Below, in pieces: positions 47,283 through 56,732 of a stretch of 64,000 bases of DNA. Where the stretch lies: the NCBI RefSeq assembly GCF_004367585.1, contig NZ_CP038015.1:2796001-2860000 (forward strand), given 5' to 3'. The stretch is from Paenisporosarcina antarctica. Its GTDB lineage: Bacteria > Bacillota > Bacilli > Bacillales_A > Planococcaceae. The notes under the pieces were generated by a model that searched no databases, was not told the origin of the DNA, and saw only the letters and a list, made by a program, of their open reading frames with translations. Both the position numbers and the translations under genes were made by a program. Within the stretch, counting starts at the first letter, position 1. The number at the start of each line of letters is the position of its first letter.

Positions 47283-47798
47283 TCAGGAATTTAATTCACT
47301 ATGCAATTTTTCATCACTACGTACCCACATTTCTGAGTTGTGTGCTTGTAAAAAATCGCGCAATATTTCTTTTGACGCATCGTCCATATGATCGACGATA
47401 ATTTGGCGTTTCATCGATTTGTCCATTCTATTTACATGGTCTGCTAGATTTTTGAAGCCACGGCGTTTTTCACGGTTAATGACCATTTCACACCCTGTAA
47501 CACCTGCGTAGTAAGGTCCACTCGCTTTGTAATCAATGGTTACCCATACGAGCCAAAATAATTTTCCACCTTCAGAGTCTACACGATTCTTTGTGAATTT
47601 GATTCCTCGTTCGGTATCACTTCGTGCATGCATAGCACCTATTTCAATCTTCGCTATTTTTTCCTCGACGTCAATGATGACAGGCGACACATGTTCAAGT
47701 GTTAAAGAACCTATTCCGAAACCGCCGTGACCATCTGTTGGATCATTTTTTATTATGGTAAATCCAAGTTTTTGTTTTGGTTTTTCTTCATTTGCCAT
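47283..47798 (-). CDS. ywhD: YwhD family protein, unknown function
   Basis: This 171-residue soluble protein has no recognisable catalytic motif. FTIIKNDPTDGHGGFGIGSL near the start, VEEKIAKIEIGAMHARSDTE, and YYAGVTGCEMVINREKRRG are visible, suggesting a mixed alpha/beta fold. Assigned by likeness to B. subtilis YwhD and by place between pbpG and ywhB; ywhB is divergent from it here. Confidence 0.8.
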   Translation of the reverse strand: MANEEKPKQKLGFTIIKNDPTDGHGGFGIGSLTLEHVSPVIIDVEEKIAKIEIGAMHARSDTERGIKFTKNRVDSEGGKLFWLVWVTIDYKASGPYYAGVTGCEMVINREKRRGFKNLADHVNRMDKSMKRQIIVDHMDDASKEILRDFLQAHNSEMWVRSDEKLHSELNS

Positions 47799-47865
47799 AC
47801 GTTATCAGCCTCCATTCTGTTATTATAACCAATATACAAAATTTTGTGAAAGAGGAGGAACTCAA

Positions 47866-48051
47866 TTGCCATATGTAACTGTAAAAATGCTCGAAGGTCG
47901 TACAGACGAACAAAAACGTGCGCTTGTAGAAAAAGTAACAGCTGCTGTTGTTGAAACAACAAATGCCCCTATTGAAAACGTAGTTGTATTCATTGAAGAT
48001 ATGCCAAAAAACCACTACGCAGTAGCTGGAAAATTATTTAGCGACAACTAA
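47866..48051 (+). CDS. ywhB: 4-oxalocrotonate tautomerase family protein (YwhB)
   Basis: Small 61-residue tautomerase subunit, normally a hexamer. Translation starts at TTG (47866) after GAGGAGGAA; the next codon gives the catalytic N-terminal proline (M-PYVTVKMLEG). Arg residues at positions typical of the family (GRTDEQKRALV) are present. B. subtilis YwhB is an orthologue of uncertain physiological role. A strong terminator follows. Confidence 0.9.
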   Translation: MPYVTVKMLEGRTDEQKRALVEKVTAAVVETTNAPIENVVVFIEDMPKNHYAVAGKLFSDN

Positions 48052-48107
48052 GGTTCGAAGACTTAATTGCGAGGCTGCATGACCCAACTAGGGTAAAAGA
48101 TTAAAGC

Positions 48108-48142
48108 AGGACGGCTCATTCCTAAGCGAGCCGTCCTTTTTT
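48108..48142 (+). terminator. ywhB terminator
   Basis: Perfect stem AGGACGGCTC / GAGCCGTCCT followed by TTTTTT, lying between converging ywhB and ywgA. Confidence 0.88.
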
Positions 48143-48647
48143 AATTTACTCCCGCTGTTTGTAGCTCATCAATAAAAGCAAATGCTTCCTCAACTTCCTT
48201 CTCAGAAAATTTCAGTTTACCTTTGATGACATGTAACTTCTCTACTTGTGCCAGTCGCTCTATATGATCAAAGTATAATAACGTTGAAACCATCTCGAGA
48301 AATCGTGAACTTTTTTCATTCAAACGTTCGATGCATTGATCTAGCTTCATATTCGTATTCTCCATTGTTGATAAAAATTGCCGTCCTTCTTCGGTACATG
48401 CATATGTGTATTGCACGTAAGACCCCTTATCCTCCATCTTTTCAGATAAGAAAGCCATGTTACACAATTCCTCAACACGCAGAGTTAGCTCTTCTGAATA
48501 AGGCCCATACATGTGAAATTGGTATTTTTCTTGAAAAGGAAAATTCATTTTCTTTGCAATGTACACCATTTTTTGCAGCTTTTTACGTCCTGTTACTTCA
48601 CCAGCAAGCGTAATAAACTGCACGATTTTTGCGTGCCCTTCTAACAA
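48141..48647 (-). CDS. ywgA: YwgA family protein
   Basis: This 168-residue protein is all-helical in appearance (KLQKMVYIAKKMNFPF, FHMYGPYSEELTLRVEEL, SEKEVEEAFAFIDEL) and recalls antitoxin-like Panacea/YwgA domains (GYxxKLQK-like start). Function is unknown. It follows ywfO by 18 bases and so is probably co-transcribed, as in B. subtilis. Confidence 0.78.
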   Translation of the reverse strand: MLEGHAKIVQFITLAGEVTGRKKLQKMVYIAKKMNFPFQEKYQFHMYGPYSEELTLRVEELCNMAFLSEKMEDKGSYVQYTYACTEEGRQFLSTMENTNMKLDQCIERLNEKSSRFLEMVSTLLYFDHIERLAQVEKLHVIKGKLKFSEKEVEEAFAFIDELQTAGVN

Positions 48648-48665
48648 ATCTTCACACCTCCAAAT

Positions 48666-49970
48666 TCAAGATTCTCCGAGTAATAACTGTAAAATTTGCT
48701 TCTTCACCGCTTTTTTCTTTGTATCTTGTCTTAATAAATCTTCTGGGAAATACAATTTATGGTCCGTTCTACGTTTACCTGAAATGGCTTCGACAATGTC
48801 AGACGACCTTGAAAGTTCACGTAATTCGTCACTCGGCATTAGCAAATGGATGGGTACACGTTCGCCTTCTTCTCCCGCTCGATAAAAATCATAGGGTAAA
48901 TCTGATGACGAATCGAATACTAAATAATAGGCAGGATTAATTCCAGCTTTTTTAAACAGATGCTCGAGTTCCGCTAGTTTTCGATAATCCTTCGCTGGGT
49001 CAAATTCAATGTACTGAAATAAGCGGCGATTAATAAAACGATCGCATAAATCAGCCAGAATTCCGTCTTCTTCGTGCACCCACTCTTGGAAATATGTCAT
49101 GACAATGCCTTCATCCAATGCGATGTAATCGGCTAGTGAAAATGCTTGATCAAAAAACGGTTTAAAGTGACGCGGTTCATAAGCGAATTTGTAGCCACTT
49201 GAACTTAGCTCTTTTGCACGGTGAAGTGCTTTGGTCAAAATCACTTCCGCACTTCGTGATACCGGATGAAAATACACTTGCCAGTACATTTGGTAGCGAC
49301 TCATGATGTAGTCTTCAACAGCATGCATACCACTTTGTTTAATAACGACTTGATCTTCACGCGGACGCATCACACGCAAAATACGCTCCATATCAAAATG
49401 ACCGTAACTTACCCCCGTGTAATACGCATCCCGCTGTAAGTAATCCATGCGATCGGCATCGATCTGACTAGAAATTAAGCTAACTGCTAGTTTATTCCCA
49501 TAGGTTTTTGCTATTACATCCGACACATATTGCGGAAATTCGGGTGAAATACGTTGTAAAATTGCGTTTACTTCTGTATCTCCTAGCAAAATGTCTTGGG
49601 TTAATTTCTCGTGGTCAAGATTAAAAACATTTTCAAAAGCATGGGAAAACGGTCCGTGACCAAGATCATGAAGGAGAGCTGCACAAAGAACGACCAGTCT
49701 TTCAGATTCATCCCATTCCGGGCGCCCTTTAAAAATATCATCAATTATGCGCCTTACGATTTCGTAAACACCTAGCGAGTGGCTGAAACGGCTGTGTTCG
49801 GCACCGTGGAAAACGAGATAAGTCGTACCGAGTTGTTTAATTCTACGTAATCGCTGAAATTCACGTGCTCCGATCAAATCCCAAATGACTTGATCCCGAA
49901 CATGTATGTAGCGGTGTACTGGATCCTTGAAAACTTTTTCCTCAGCCAACTTTTGTGTTGCATAAGTCAC
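48666..49970 (-). CDS. ywfO: HD-domain phosphohydrolase (YwfO, dGTPase-like)
   Basis: The 434 residues contain the HD metal motif: HSRFSHSLGVYE, LLHDLGHGPFSHAFE and the later Asp in SQIDADRMDYLQRD. They belong to the deoxynucleoside triphosphate triphosphohydrolase-like family; B. subtilis YwfO and Enterococcus EF1143 relatives hydrolyse dNTPs. Translation starts at GTG (49970) with GAGGTG upstream. It lies before ywgA. Confidence 0.88.
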   Translation of the reverse strand: MTYATQKLAEEKVFKDPVHRYIHVRDQVIWDLIGAREFQRLRRIKQLGTTYLVFHGAEHSRFSHSLGVYEIVRRIIDDIFKGRPEWDESERLVVLCAALLHDLGHGPFSHAFENVFNLDHEKLTQDILLGDTEVNAILQRISPEFPQYVSDVIAKTYGNKLAVSLISSQIDADRMDYLQRDAYYTGVSYGHFDMERILRVMRPREDQVVIKQSGMHAVEDYIMSRYQMYWQVYFHPVSRSAEVILTKALHRAKELSSSGYKFAYEPRHFKPFFDQAFSLADYIALDEGIVMTYFQEWVHEEDGILADLCDRFINRRLFQYIEFDPAKDYRKLAELEHLFKKAGINPAYYLVFDSSSDLPYDFYRAGEEGERVPIHLLMPSDELRELSRSSDIVEAISGKRRTDHKLYFPEDLLRQDTKKKAVKKQILQLLLGES

Positions 49971-50126
49971 ATTAACACCTCATTTCATTAGAGCGGAGAA
50001 CACTACTCAAACCATAAAAATATATAAGTCCTTCAAAACTTTTTAATTCGTTTAAAGAAAAAACCCCCCTTTAGGAAAGGCGGCGAAAGTATGAATATCT
50101 ATATTGAAGCGGTCTTTTCTGAGAGA

Positions 50127-50351
50127 TTATCCTTTTAGCTTAGCCCGTACTTTATTCATTAATTCGTCTTCAGTAAGCGCAGCAACGGGCCGGTTGTTTA
50201 CAAACACGAATGTTTTTTTACGCCCTGGTCCGCAGTATGAATGACACGCAATATCAATCGATGCGTTTGGATCGATTTCTTTTAACTTAGGAATTAATGT
50301 TTTTAAATTTACGGCCTGACAATCATCACAAACTCTAAATGCGTTTGCCAT
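50127..50351 (-). CDS. DUF1450 small protein (YuzB-like)
   Basis: A 74-residue protein, [20 protein letters not shown] with a CxxC-like pair, [20 protein letters not shown] and [13 protein letters not shown]. It resembles thioredoxin-fold proteins with four conserved Cys, possibly metal binding. Function is unknown. The ATG at 50349-50351 is used; an upstream ATG in frame lacks a ribosome site. It is a single gene, divergent from rsfA. Confidence 0.8.
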   Translation of the reverse strand: MANAFRVCDDCQAVNLKTLIPKLKEIDPNASIDIACHSYCGPGRKKTFVFVNNRPVAALTEDELMNKVRAKLKG

Positions 50352-50441
50352 TTGTCTACAACCCTTTCTATTTTCAATCATATTCTATAGATTATTGTAC
50401 CGTATATTTCCTCTTTGATTCAAGCACATCATATTATTCAA

Positions 50442-50472
50442 TGAATAAAACCTGTGAATCTTGTACAAACTT
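50442..50472 (+). promoter_or_regulatory. Possible sigma-F/sigma-G promoter of rsfA
   Basis: TGAATA (50442-50447), 18 bases, CAAACTT (50466-50472), compared with sigma-G TGAATA-N17/18-CATACTA. In B. subtilis rsfA is transcribed in the forespore by sigma-F and sigma-G. Confidence 0.5.
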
Positions 50473-50515
50473 AAAATAGAACACCAAAACTATTAACAAA
50501 TCAGGAGGGAAATTT

Positions 50516-51148
50516 ATGGTTAAAATAAGACAAGATGCATGGTTAGATGAAAATGATGAATTGCTAGCACAAACCGTGCTACGACACGTGCGCGAAGGCA
50601 GTACACAGCTAAATGCATTTGAAGAAGCGGGAGACTCTTTAAGTAGAACTGCCGCAGCTTGCGGATTTCGTTGGAACGCGGTTGTAAGAAGAGAATACGA
50701 GAAAGATTTAAGAGAAGCAAAGAAAGATCGCAAACAAAAATTGCGTGTGCTTGGTAAAGAATATCGTCGCAGAGGACAATCTCTGTTTCTCGTAGGCAGC
50801 GAAGAACAATCACAAGAACGGGTTCAAATCCCACTTTCTTCTCTATCACTTGATGTGGTCATAGCTTATTTATTACGTATGCAACAAAATGGCGGGGGCG
50901 AAGAAGAATCACATCGCTGGCGTGCATTGCTAACTCACTCTCAAGAAAAAATTAAGCAACTTGAACGCGATTTGGCTAGACTAGAAATTGAAAACACAAC
51001 GATTCGAGAAGATTATGAACAGTTCGTTCATATCATGAATCGGGCTCGTCGTTTAGTGACGCTAAATGATGATGCTGAAAATATTTCTCCTGTATTCCAA
51101 ATGGAGAAAAACGGAAATTTAGTTGTAAAAGAACCACCAATCAATTGA
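50516..51148 (+). CDS. rsfA: RsfA-family forespore transcription regulator
   Basis: This 210-residue protein has an N-terminal Myb/SANT-like DNA-binding region ([40 protein letters not shown]) and a C-terminal coiled coil (about residues 145-180, [20 protein letters not shown]). RsfA modulates the sigma-F regulon in the prespore of B. subtilis. GGAGGG precedes the ATG. Its place after ywfO matches ywfN/rsfA. Confidence 0.88.
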   Translation: MVKIRQDAWLDENDELLAQTVLRHVREGSTQLNAFEEAGDSLSRTAAACGFRWNAVVRREYEKDLREAKKDRKQKLRVLGKEYRRRGQSLFLVGSEEQSQERVQIPLSSLSLDVVIAYLLRMQQNGGGEEESHRWRALLTHSQEKIKQLERDLARLEIENTTIREDYEQFVHIMNRARRLVTLNDDAENISPVFQMEKNGNLVVKEPPIN

Positions 51149-51194
51149 GAAGACACTGAAAAAGTTAATTTATAATTTCTTTGCTTATGGACTA

Positions 51195-51295
51195 GTAGAA
51201 GTGATTTCCATTGCAGCGCACTTTCATGTTTCGAAGCTAGCGTAGCGATACAGGAGCAGGTGTTTTTCCCGCCTTCCATTTCAATCACTTGTAAA
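51195..51295. repeat. Repeat scrap shared with the MITE-like elements
   Basis: CACTTTCATGTTTCGAAGCT continuing into AGCGTAGCGATAC is the same module (inverted) found at 46950 and 61735-61800; the flanks TGATTTCCATTGCAG and CCGCCTTCCATTTCAATCA match the GC-rich element. No gene is present in 51149-51540. Confidence 0.65.
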
Positions 51296-51542
51296 TATTG
51301 TTTCTTTCATCTAAAAAAGGCGGGGTTCCTTTATCTGTTCAAAATCTAACAGAATGTACTGGCTAATGAATTACAACACTTTTTCTTTAAGGAAAGATCG
51401 TCAAATTGATGGTCTTTTTTGTTTTTCAGAAGGGCAGCACCACTAGAATTGCCCACGGTAAATGTCTGACTGGAACGCTAGTGGAAGGAATTTAAGGAGT
51501 GGATACGTGAGATTATTCTTCACCCTGTTTTTGGTTCTCATA

Positions 51543-51815
51543 TTAATATAATTCCTTCCCTACGACCCCAAAATTAATTTCTTCATGGCGATTTTCTGGT
51601 GTGTATTTTGATAATAATTCTTCTAATGTTGGTTTGCTCTTCTTCGGAACTATCGTAATTCCTTGAAGTCCAACATTCATGTCCATTTCAGAACCTTGTT
51701 GGATATCAAATTGTTCGGCAACTCCTGCAGGAATACGAATCGCTAAACTATTACCCTATTTTTGAACGGTTGTCGTCATAGAGCGTACTTCCTCTTCTCT
51801 TTGATTCTTTTTCAT
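51543..51815 (-). pseudogene. MazE/AbrB-type antitoxin gene with internal stop
   Basis: Starting at ATG 51815 the frame reads 19 codons (ending MTTTVQK), then TAG (51756-51758), then GNSLAIRIPAGVAEQFDIQQ and 50 further residues to a normal stop. Intact MazE proteins read VQKWGNSLAIRIP, so a Trp codon TGG has become TAG. Downstream only a hint of the partner toxin start (EPKTG in another frame) remains. This is a decayed mazEF-type module. Confidence 0.85.
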
Positions 51816-51907
51816 TGTATCCCCTCTCCGTTCACGAAGTTCCGTAAGCTTCGTTTTCAAGACGTGAACTTACTACACATGCTCTGGTGATTTTCTTATA
51901 AGTTAGT

Positions 51908-52753
51908 TTATTCGAATTTATTAAGCATTTTTTTGTTACGATCGACAACGCGGGTTAAATAATACATATATAAATCAGTTTCGTCTGGTTGTAGTGACTG
52001 CATATGTACATTTTGCATCATATGATTCATTAAGCGTTGAGCATGAATAACAGTGTCATACACCGTTATTGTTTGTCCCAATATTTCACTTACAGAAGCC
52101 ATCACTTCGGGCACAATGACTGGATAAACGAATTTCGTTTGTTCCCCTTGCAGCCCTGCTTCATAAAAATCACGAATATATGCTGCGCGCTCTGCCCCGC
52201 TACCTTCTATACATAAGTATACTTGTATCGCAATTCCATGACGTAATCGTCTCTGTGAGATACCTGCAAATTTCTTTCCGTTTACGCTCAAGTCATAAGA
52301 TCCCGGACAGTAGGATCCAATAATTTCATGTGCTTCTATTCGACCTTCCATTTGCGGAAATAAGTGTCTCACAAAATCCACCATGATATCATACCCTTCA
52401 CTTATATCAATCGCATTATTATGTTCTGATACAACAAGAGAGATATTTAAGACTCCGCTGTCTAAAACGACTGCAAGTCCACCCGAGTTTCGAACGATTG
52501 ATTGAAATCCGTGTGATTTTAATACATCACGACCTGCTTCGATATGCGGGAGTCGATGATCTTGAATGCCTAGGACCACAGTTTTTTCGTGAACCCATGT
52601 ACGAATAGTCGGAAGTGAACCTTCTTTTCCCACCAGTTCACAAAGCATGTCGTCCGCTGCGAATGATTCGAGAGCGGATTTTGTTCTACCACTCATAGAT
52701 TGGTCCCAAAATCGCCATTCTTTATTTATAAATATATCTTTTATACTAGACAT
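51908..52753 (-). CDS. lipL: Octanoyl-[GcvH]:protein N-octanoyltransferase LipL
   Basis: Moves octanoyl from GcvH to the E2 subunits of 2-oxoacid dehydrogenases during lipoate assembly. The 281 residues have the lipoate-ligase fold. The nucleophile Cys149 lies in GSYCPGSYDLS, followed by the conserved lysine K161 in NGKKFAGISQRR; RNSGGLAVVLDSGVLNISL is also typical. It overlaps the 3' end of pta by 13 bases. B. subtilis ywfL lies in the same neighbourhood. Confidence 0.9.
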   Translation of the reverse strand: MSSIKDIFINKEWRFWDQSMSGRTKSALESFAADDMLCELVGKEGSLPTIRTWVHEKTVVLGIQDHRLPHIEAGRDVLKSHGFQSIVRNSGGLAVVLDSGVLNISLVVSEHNNAIDISEGYDIMVDFVRHLFPQMEGRIEAHEIIGSYCPGSYDLSVNGKKFAGISQRRLRHGIAIQVYLCIEGSGAERAAYIRDFYEAGLQGEQTKFVYPVIVPEVMASVSEILGQTITVYDTVIHAQRLMNHMMQNVHMQSLQPDETDLYMYYLTRVVDRNKKMLNKFE

Positions 52754-53739
52754 CTTTCTTCTCCTGCGATAACGCTTTGTGCAGCAGTAATTAATACTAG
52801 TTTATACACATCGTCTGCTGAACAGCCACGGGATAAGTCATTAACTGGCATGTTTAATCCTTGTAAAATAGGACCAATTGCTTCAAACCCACCGAGTCTC
52901 TCCGCTAATTTATAGCCAATATTCCCTGCTTCAAGCGAAGGAAAAACAAACACATTTGCATCACCTTGTATGACTGAACCTGGCGCCTTTTTCTTGGCAA
53001 CAGCAGGTACGAACGCAGCATCAAATTGAAACTCTCCATCAATAATAAATTGAGGCGCTTTTAATTTTGCTAGCTTCGTCGCAGTTTCTATTTTTCTTGT
53101 TTCAGGAGACACAGCTGAACCTTTTGTGGAAAAAGATAGCATCGCTACTTTTGGTTCAATGCCGAATGCTTTCGCTGTTTTCGCACTTTCCACAGCTATT
53201 TCAGCCAGGTCCTCACTCGTCGGAGCAATATTAATGGCACAATCAGCAAAGACGTATCTTTCTTCCCCACGTACCATAATAAAAGCACCACTGGTTTTGG
53301 AAACATCTGGTTTTGTTTTAATGATTCGCAAAGCTGGTCGCACGGTTTCAGCGGTTGTATGAGCTGCACCACTTACTAGCCCTTGTACATACCCCATATA
53401 GACAAGCATGGTTCCAAATGTGTTGAGGTCTTTTAGTTGAATGCGTGCTTGCACTGGTGTTGCTTTGCCATTGCGTCGATCTACGAATTGTTCAATCATT
53501 TCATCTAACTTTTCAAATTGCACGGGATCTACCACTTCTATTTCAGTTAGTTCTACCCCCGCTTGCTTCGCTGCTACTTTCACAAGGTCACGAGACCCTA
53601 TTAAAACAGGTGTAACAATTCCTTCTCTTTGCAATTTGACAGCAGCTTGAAGCACACGTTCGTCGGTTCCTTCAGGTAATACGATTTTTATATGTTTACC
53701 AGTAATAGTTTGTTTGATGTTGTCAAAAAAGTTAGTCAA
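52741..53739 (-). CDS. pta: Phosphate acetyltransferase
   Basis: Converts acetyl-CoA and phosphate to acetyl phosphate. The 332 residues include KIVLPEGTDERVLQAA, GLVSGAAHTTAETVRPALRI, GNIGYKLAERLGGFEAIGPI and NDLSRGCSADDVY. The TTG at 53737-53739 (TNFFDNIKQTI) with GGGAGG upstream is chosen as start; a longer open frame upstream runs into repeat-derived sequence around 53800-53870. It is translationally coupled to lipL. Confidence 0.95.
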   Translation of the reverse strand: MTNFFDNIKQTITGKHIKIVLPEGTDERVLQAAVKLQREGIVTPVLIGSRDLVKVAAKQAGVELTEIEVVDPVQFEKLDEMIEQFVDRRNGKATPVQARIQLKDLNTFGTMLVYMGYVQGLVSGAAHTTAETVRPALRIIKTKPDVSKTSGAFIMVRGEERYVFADCAINIAPTSEDLAEIAVESAKTAKAFGIEPKVAMLSFSTKGSAVSPETRKIETATKLAKLKAPQFIIDGEFQFDAAFVPAVAKKKAPGSVIQGDANVFVFPSLEAGNIGYKLAERLGGFEAIGPILQGLNMPVNDLSRGCSADDVYKLVLITAAQSVIAGEERCLV

Positions 53740-54004
53740 GTTTTTCTGTCCTCCCCTGATAGATAAGCATTTTATTTTAGTATCGGTCTCGTCATAGATT
53801 TTTAGCCTTCTAACCTCATGCGAAAGCAGACTTTCGATTCGGTCCTTCCAGCGTCGACCTAAAGTGGTGCTTTTCACTTTTCATTTAATCATACACGAAT
53901 TCGACTTAGTTCGACATGTCAGAATGATGACATTGTGGGTTTCTTTAAGGGTTTGTGCTACACTGATTTTGACTATTTATTAATCATGAAGGAGTGTCCT
54001 ATAC

Positions 54005-54754
54005 ATGAATACAGCAGCAGAAACTTTAGATGGCTGGTACGCTTTACACGAATTCCGCTCGATGGACTGGGCATCTTGGAAACAACTATCAAGTGAAGAT
54101 CGAACAGTAGCAGTAAATGAATTTTTAGGGTTTTTAGAAGAATTAAATGTTGCACATGAAGCAAAAACAGGAAGCCATGCTTTCTACACAATCGTTGGTC
54201 AAAAAGCAGATTTCATGTTGATGACACTGCGTGAAACAATGGATGAATTGCAACAACTCGAAGCGAAGTTCAATAAATTAACGATTGCTGAATACACCGT
54301 TCCAACGTATTCGTATGTTTCGGTAGTTGAGCTTTCAAACTACTTAGCCGGCGAATCGAATGAAGATCCTTATCAAAATCCACATGTTCGCAGTCGCTTA
54401 TACCCTGAGCTTCCACGTTCACAGTATGTTTGTTTCTACCCAATGGACAAGCGTCGTGACGGCAATGATAACTGGTATATGTTATCAATGGAAGACCGTA
54501 AATCAATGATGCGCAGCCATGGCATGATAGGCCGTGGGTACGCAGGAAAAGTTAAGCAAATTATCAGTGGTTCAATTGGATTTGACGATTATGAATGGGG
54601 CGTTACCTTATTCGCTGATGATGTACTTCAATTCAAAAAATTAATTTATGAAATGCGTTTTGATGAAGTGAGTGCTCGTTTTGCAGAGTTCGGTTCATTC
54701 TTCGTAGGTACTCTAGCGGATGCTGAGAAAACAACTGAATTTTTAAAGATATAA
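54005..54754 (+). CDS. hemQ: Coproheme decarboxylase HemQ
   Basis: Last enzyme of the coproporphyrin-dependent haem pathway of Gram-positive bacteria; chlorite-dismutase fold. The 249 residues contain the proximal haem ligand His172 ([12 protein letters not shown]), catalytic Tyr145 and Lys149 in [24 protein letters not shown] precedes the ATG. Divergent from pta, as in B. subtilis ywfI. A strong terminator follows. Confidence 0.94.
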   Translation: MNTAAETLDGWYALHEFRSMDWASWKQLSSEDRTVAVNEFLGFLEELNVAHEAKTGSHAFYTIVGQKADFMLMTLRETMDELQQLEAKFNKLTIAEYTVPTYSYVSVVELSNYLAGESNEDPYQNPHVRSRLYPELPRSQYVCFYPMDKRRDGNDNWYMLSMEDRKSMMRSHGMIGRGYAGKVKQIISGSIGFDDYEWGVTLFADDVLQFKKLIYEMRFDEVSARFAEFGSFFVGTLADAEKTTEFLKI

Positions 54755-54764
54755 GTTTACGGGG

Positions 54765-54793
54765 CTACGCATTAAATGCGTAGTCTTTTTTTT
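54765..54793 (+). terminator. hemQ terminator
   Basis: CTACGCAT pairs with ATGCGTAG around TAA, followed by TCTTTTTTTTT. Confidence 0.9.
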
Positions 54794-54893
54794 ATGGTAA
54801 AACGCACTCGATAGATGGATAATCCCTCACGTAATAAGTTAACAGGTCTATATGTGTTGGACCTTTCATATATTTTTTTGAGGAGGTTGTGCT

Positions 54894-55313
54894 GTGGCAG
54901 TTATCCGCGCAACTGAAAAAGATGTGGAAACGTTGGCTCGTTTAATGAGAGCAGAAGCTGAAGGAGATGGAACTCTCGGTATGCTGTTGGCTGGGAATGT
55001 TGGCGTCAACCGTGTCCGAAACGATTGTCTCGATTTTAGAGATATTCGCACTGTTCAGCAAATGGTGTTCCAGAGTCCTGGTGGTTTTGAAGCTACCACA
55101 AAACCATATTTTTATCAGCGTGCTCGACCACAAGATATAGCACTTGCTCGACGTCTAATAGCAGGCGAGCGTTTTCATCCCGCCGAGCATTCTCTATGGT
55201 TTTTCGAACCAACAGGAGCTTGCCCAAACCAGTGGTATAACCAATGGAATGTAGGTCGTTTCAAAGCACATTGTTTTTACTCTCCAACTGCCGTAGATTG
55301 TCCCCGACTTTAA
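54894..55313 (+). CDS. cwlJ: Spore cortex-lytic enzyme CwlJ
   Basis: Cell-wall hydrolase (Hydrolase_2 family, 139 residues) that degrades spore cortex during germination. VIRATEKDVETLARLMRAEA with the likely catalytic Glu21, GVNRVRNDCLDFRDI, GGFEATTKPYFYQRA and HSLWFFEPTGACPNQWYNQW are visible. Translation starts at GTG (54894) after AGGAGG. gerQ follows 18 bases later; CwlJ requires GerQ for localisation in B. subtilis, so the pair makes functional sense. Confidence 0.92.
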   Translation: MAVIRATEKDVETLARLMRAEAEGDGTLGMLLAGNVGVNRVRNDCLDFRDIRTVQQMVFQSPGGFEATTKPYFYQRARPQDIALARRLIAGERFHPAEHSLWFFEPTGACPNQWYNQWNVGRFKAHCFYSPTAVDCPRL

Positions 55314-55331
55314 ATTTGAAAGGATGATAAA

Positions 55332-55658
55332 TTGGTACAATATTATTGGAATCCAGCTTACCAACAACAACAAATGACACCTCCGGCAATCCCTGCTGGT
55401 ACTCGACCTCAGCAACCGCCAACACAAGAAGAATCGTATATAGAAAATATTTTAAGACTCAATAAAGGAAAGGTTGCAACATTTTACTTAACGTTTGCAA
55501 ATAACCGGGAATGGAATGCAAAAGTTGTTACAGGAGTTATTGAAGCAGCAGGCCGTGATCATGTCATTGTAAGCGATCCAAAAACAGGAAAACGCTACTT
55601 ACTTCTAATGATTTACTTAGATTATGTAACGTTTGATGAGGAAGTTCTATATTTTTAG
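55332..55658 (+). CDS. gerQ: Spore coat protein GerQ (short form)
   Basis: Coat protein needed for CwlJ-dependent germination. The 108 residues consist of a short Gln/Pro-rich N-terminus (YYWNPAYQQQQMTPPAIP) and the conserved C-terminal domain (YIENILRLNKGKVATFYLTF, ILRLN core; VIEAAGRDHVIVSDPKTGKR). B. subtilis GerQ is 181 residues; most of the Gln-rich region is missing here. Start is TTG (55332) after AAAGGATG. Confidence 0.9.
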   Translation: MVQYYWNPAYQQQQMTPPAIPAGTRPQQPPTQEESYIENILRLNKGKVATFYLTFANNREWNAKVVTGVIEAAGRDHVIVSDPKTGKRYLLLMIYLDYVTFDEEVLYF

Positions 55659-55697
55659 GTAGCCTATTTTTCCAGTTATCCAATTTTACTCAACAAC

Positions 55698-55733
55698 AAA
55701 TGCCCTTCCAATGTATGTTATGGAAGGGCATTT
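55698..55733. terminator. Hairpin between gerQ and the acetamidase-family gene
   Basis: Perfect stem AAATGCCCTTCCA / TGGAAGGGCATTT between converging genes; usable in both directions. Confidence 0.75.
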
Positions 55734-55745
55734 AGCTGTAAATCA

Positions 55746-56648
55746 TTAAATTAAAGTTATTGCTAATTGTGTGAGAAGCCATTTTGGCACGACAAATCTT
55801 ACAGTAACTAAAGGATCGACAACTTGGCAAATTTCTAATTGACCTACTGCACTCATGAGCATCGTCATCTCACTAACGGTCATGTGAGTTTGTTCAACAA
55901 GTCGATGAATCATTAGCTGTGTAGCTATCTTTGATGCTTCATCCAATGTCAAAGCGGACGCAATTTGAGTAAAGCTTTGTTCATTTTCGAGCATGGGTTG
56001 CTCTACAGTAACCCCCTTTATCACTTCAAGTGTTACTGTTGCCGCTCCAGCTACTTCGACACCAGAAATACTAACTTCTCCGTCCCCCATCGCTGCATGG
56101 AAATCTCCTAGCCCAAACAAAGCACCTTCAACAGCTACGGGAAAATACATGGTTGCTCCTTGTGTCACCATTTTATTGTCCATATTGCCACCGTGCGGTC
56201 CAGGTGTCCCGCAGTTAATGCCTTTTCCACTAGGTGCGACTCCAATAACTCCAATCATTTTATTAAGGGGTAATTGTAAATCATTAAATAGAATTTTATC
56301 GTTTTCAATTGGTAAAATTTTCGCGGTCATTTGTTTAATAAATTTACCCATAACGCCTAAATCTGGACCAACTAGCATAACACCTTGTGACTCGATTTCA
56401 ATGGCATGAATAGATACTTTCAAAACGTCACCTGGACATGCTTCTTCTACATAAATCGGTCCCGTTGCAGGATTGATTTGATTCCAATCTAGATCAACAA
56501 GCTCCATACCTTCAGAGACAATTTGATTTTTAAAGCAATCGTATGTTTCAATGCGTAACGTGGTCCCTGATTTTACAGTTGCAATCGGTTCATTCATCTC
56601 GTTAAATTCATAAATAATTCCAGACTCACGCGTAATATTCTCCACCAT
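55746..56648 (-). CDS. Acetamidase/formamidase family protein
   Basis: The 300 residues match the FmdA/AmdA family: GTTLRIETYDCF, NPATGPIYVEEACPGDVLKV, GPHGGNMDNKMVTQG and GDFHAAMGDGEVSISGVEV with metal-binding His and Asp residues. The enzyme probably hydrolyses formamide or a short amide to ammonia. The ATG at 56648 follows GGGAGGGC; the frame is open 11 codons further upstream. It stands between spore genes and a lipoprotein gene without an evident pathway partner. Confidence 0.85.
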   Translation of the reverse strand: MVENITRESGIIYEFNEMNEPIATVKSGTTLRIETYDCFKNQIVSEGMELVDLDWNQINPATGPIYVEEACPGDVLKVSIHAIEIESQGVMLVGPDLGVMGKFIKQMTAKILPIENDKILFNDLQLPLNKMIGVIGVAPSGKGINCGTPGPHGGNMDNKMVTQGATMYFPVAVEGALFGLGDFHAAMGDGEVSISGVEVAGAATVTLEVIKGVTVEQPMLENEQSFTQIASALTLDEASKIATQLMIHRLVEQTHMTVSEMTMLMSAVGQLEICQVVDPLVTVRFVVPKWLLTQLAITLI

Positions 56649-56732
56649 TAGCCCTCCCAGAAGTTTACTTTTTGTCATCACTTAACTTTTTCGCTGCTAG
56701 TTCATAATGTTCCTTTAAACTTACTGTTTCAT

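Noticed and set aside
53740-53877. 46-codon N-terminal extension of pta
   Set aside because: It runs into repeat-derived sequence. TTG at 53739 has the ribosome site and the family N-terminus.
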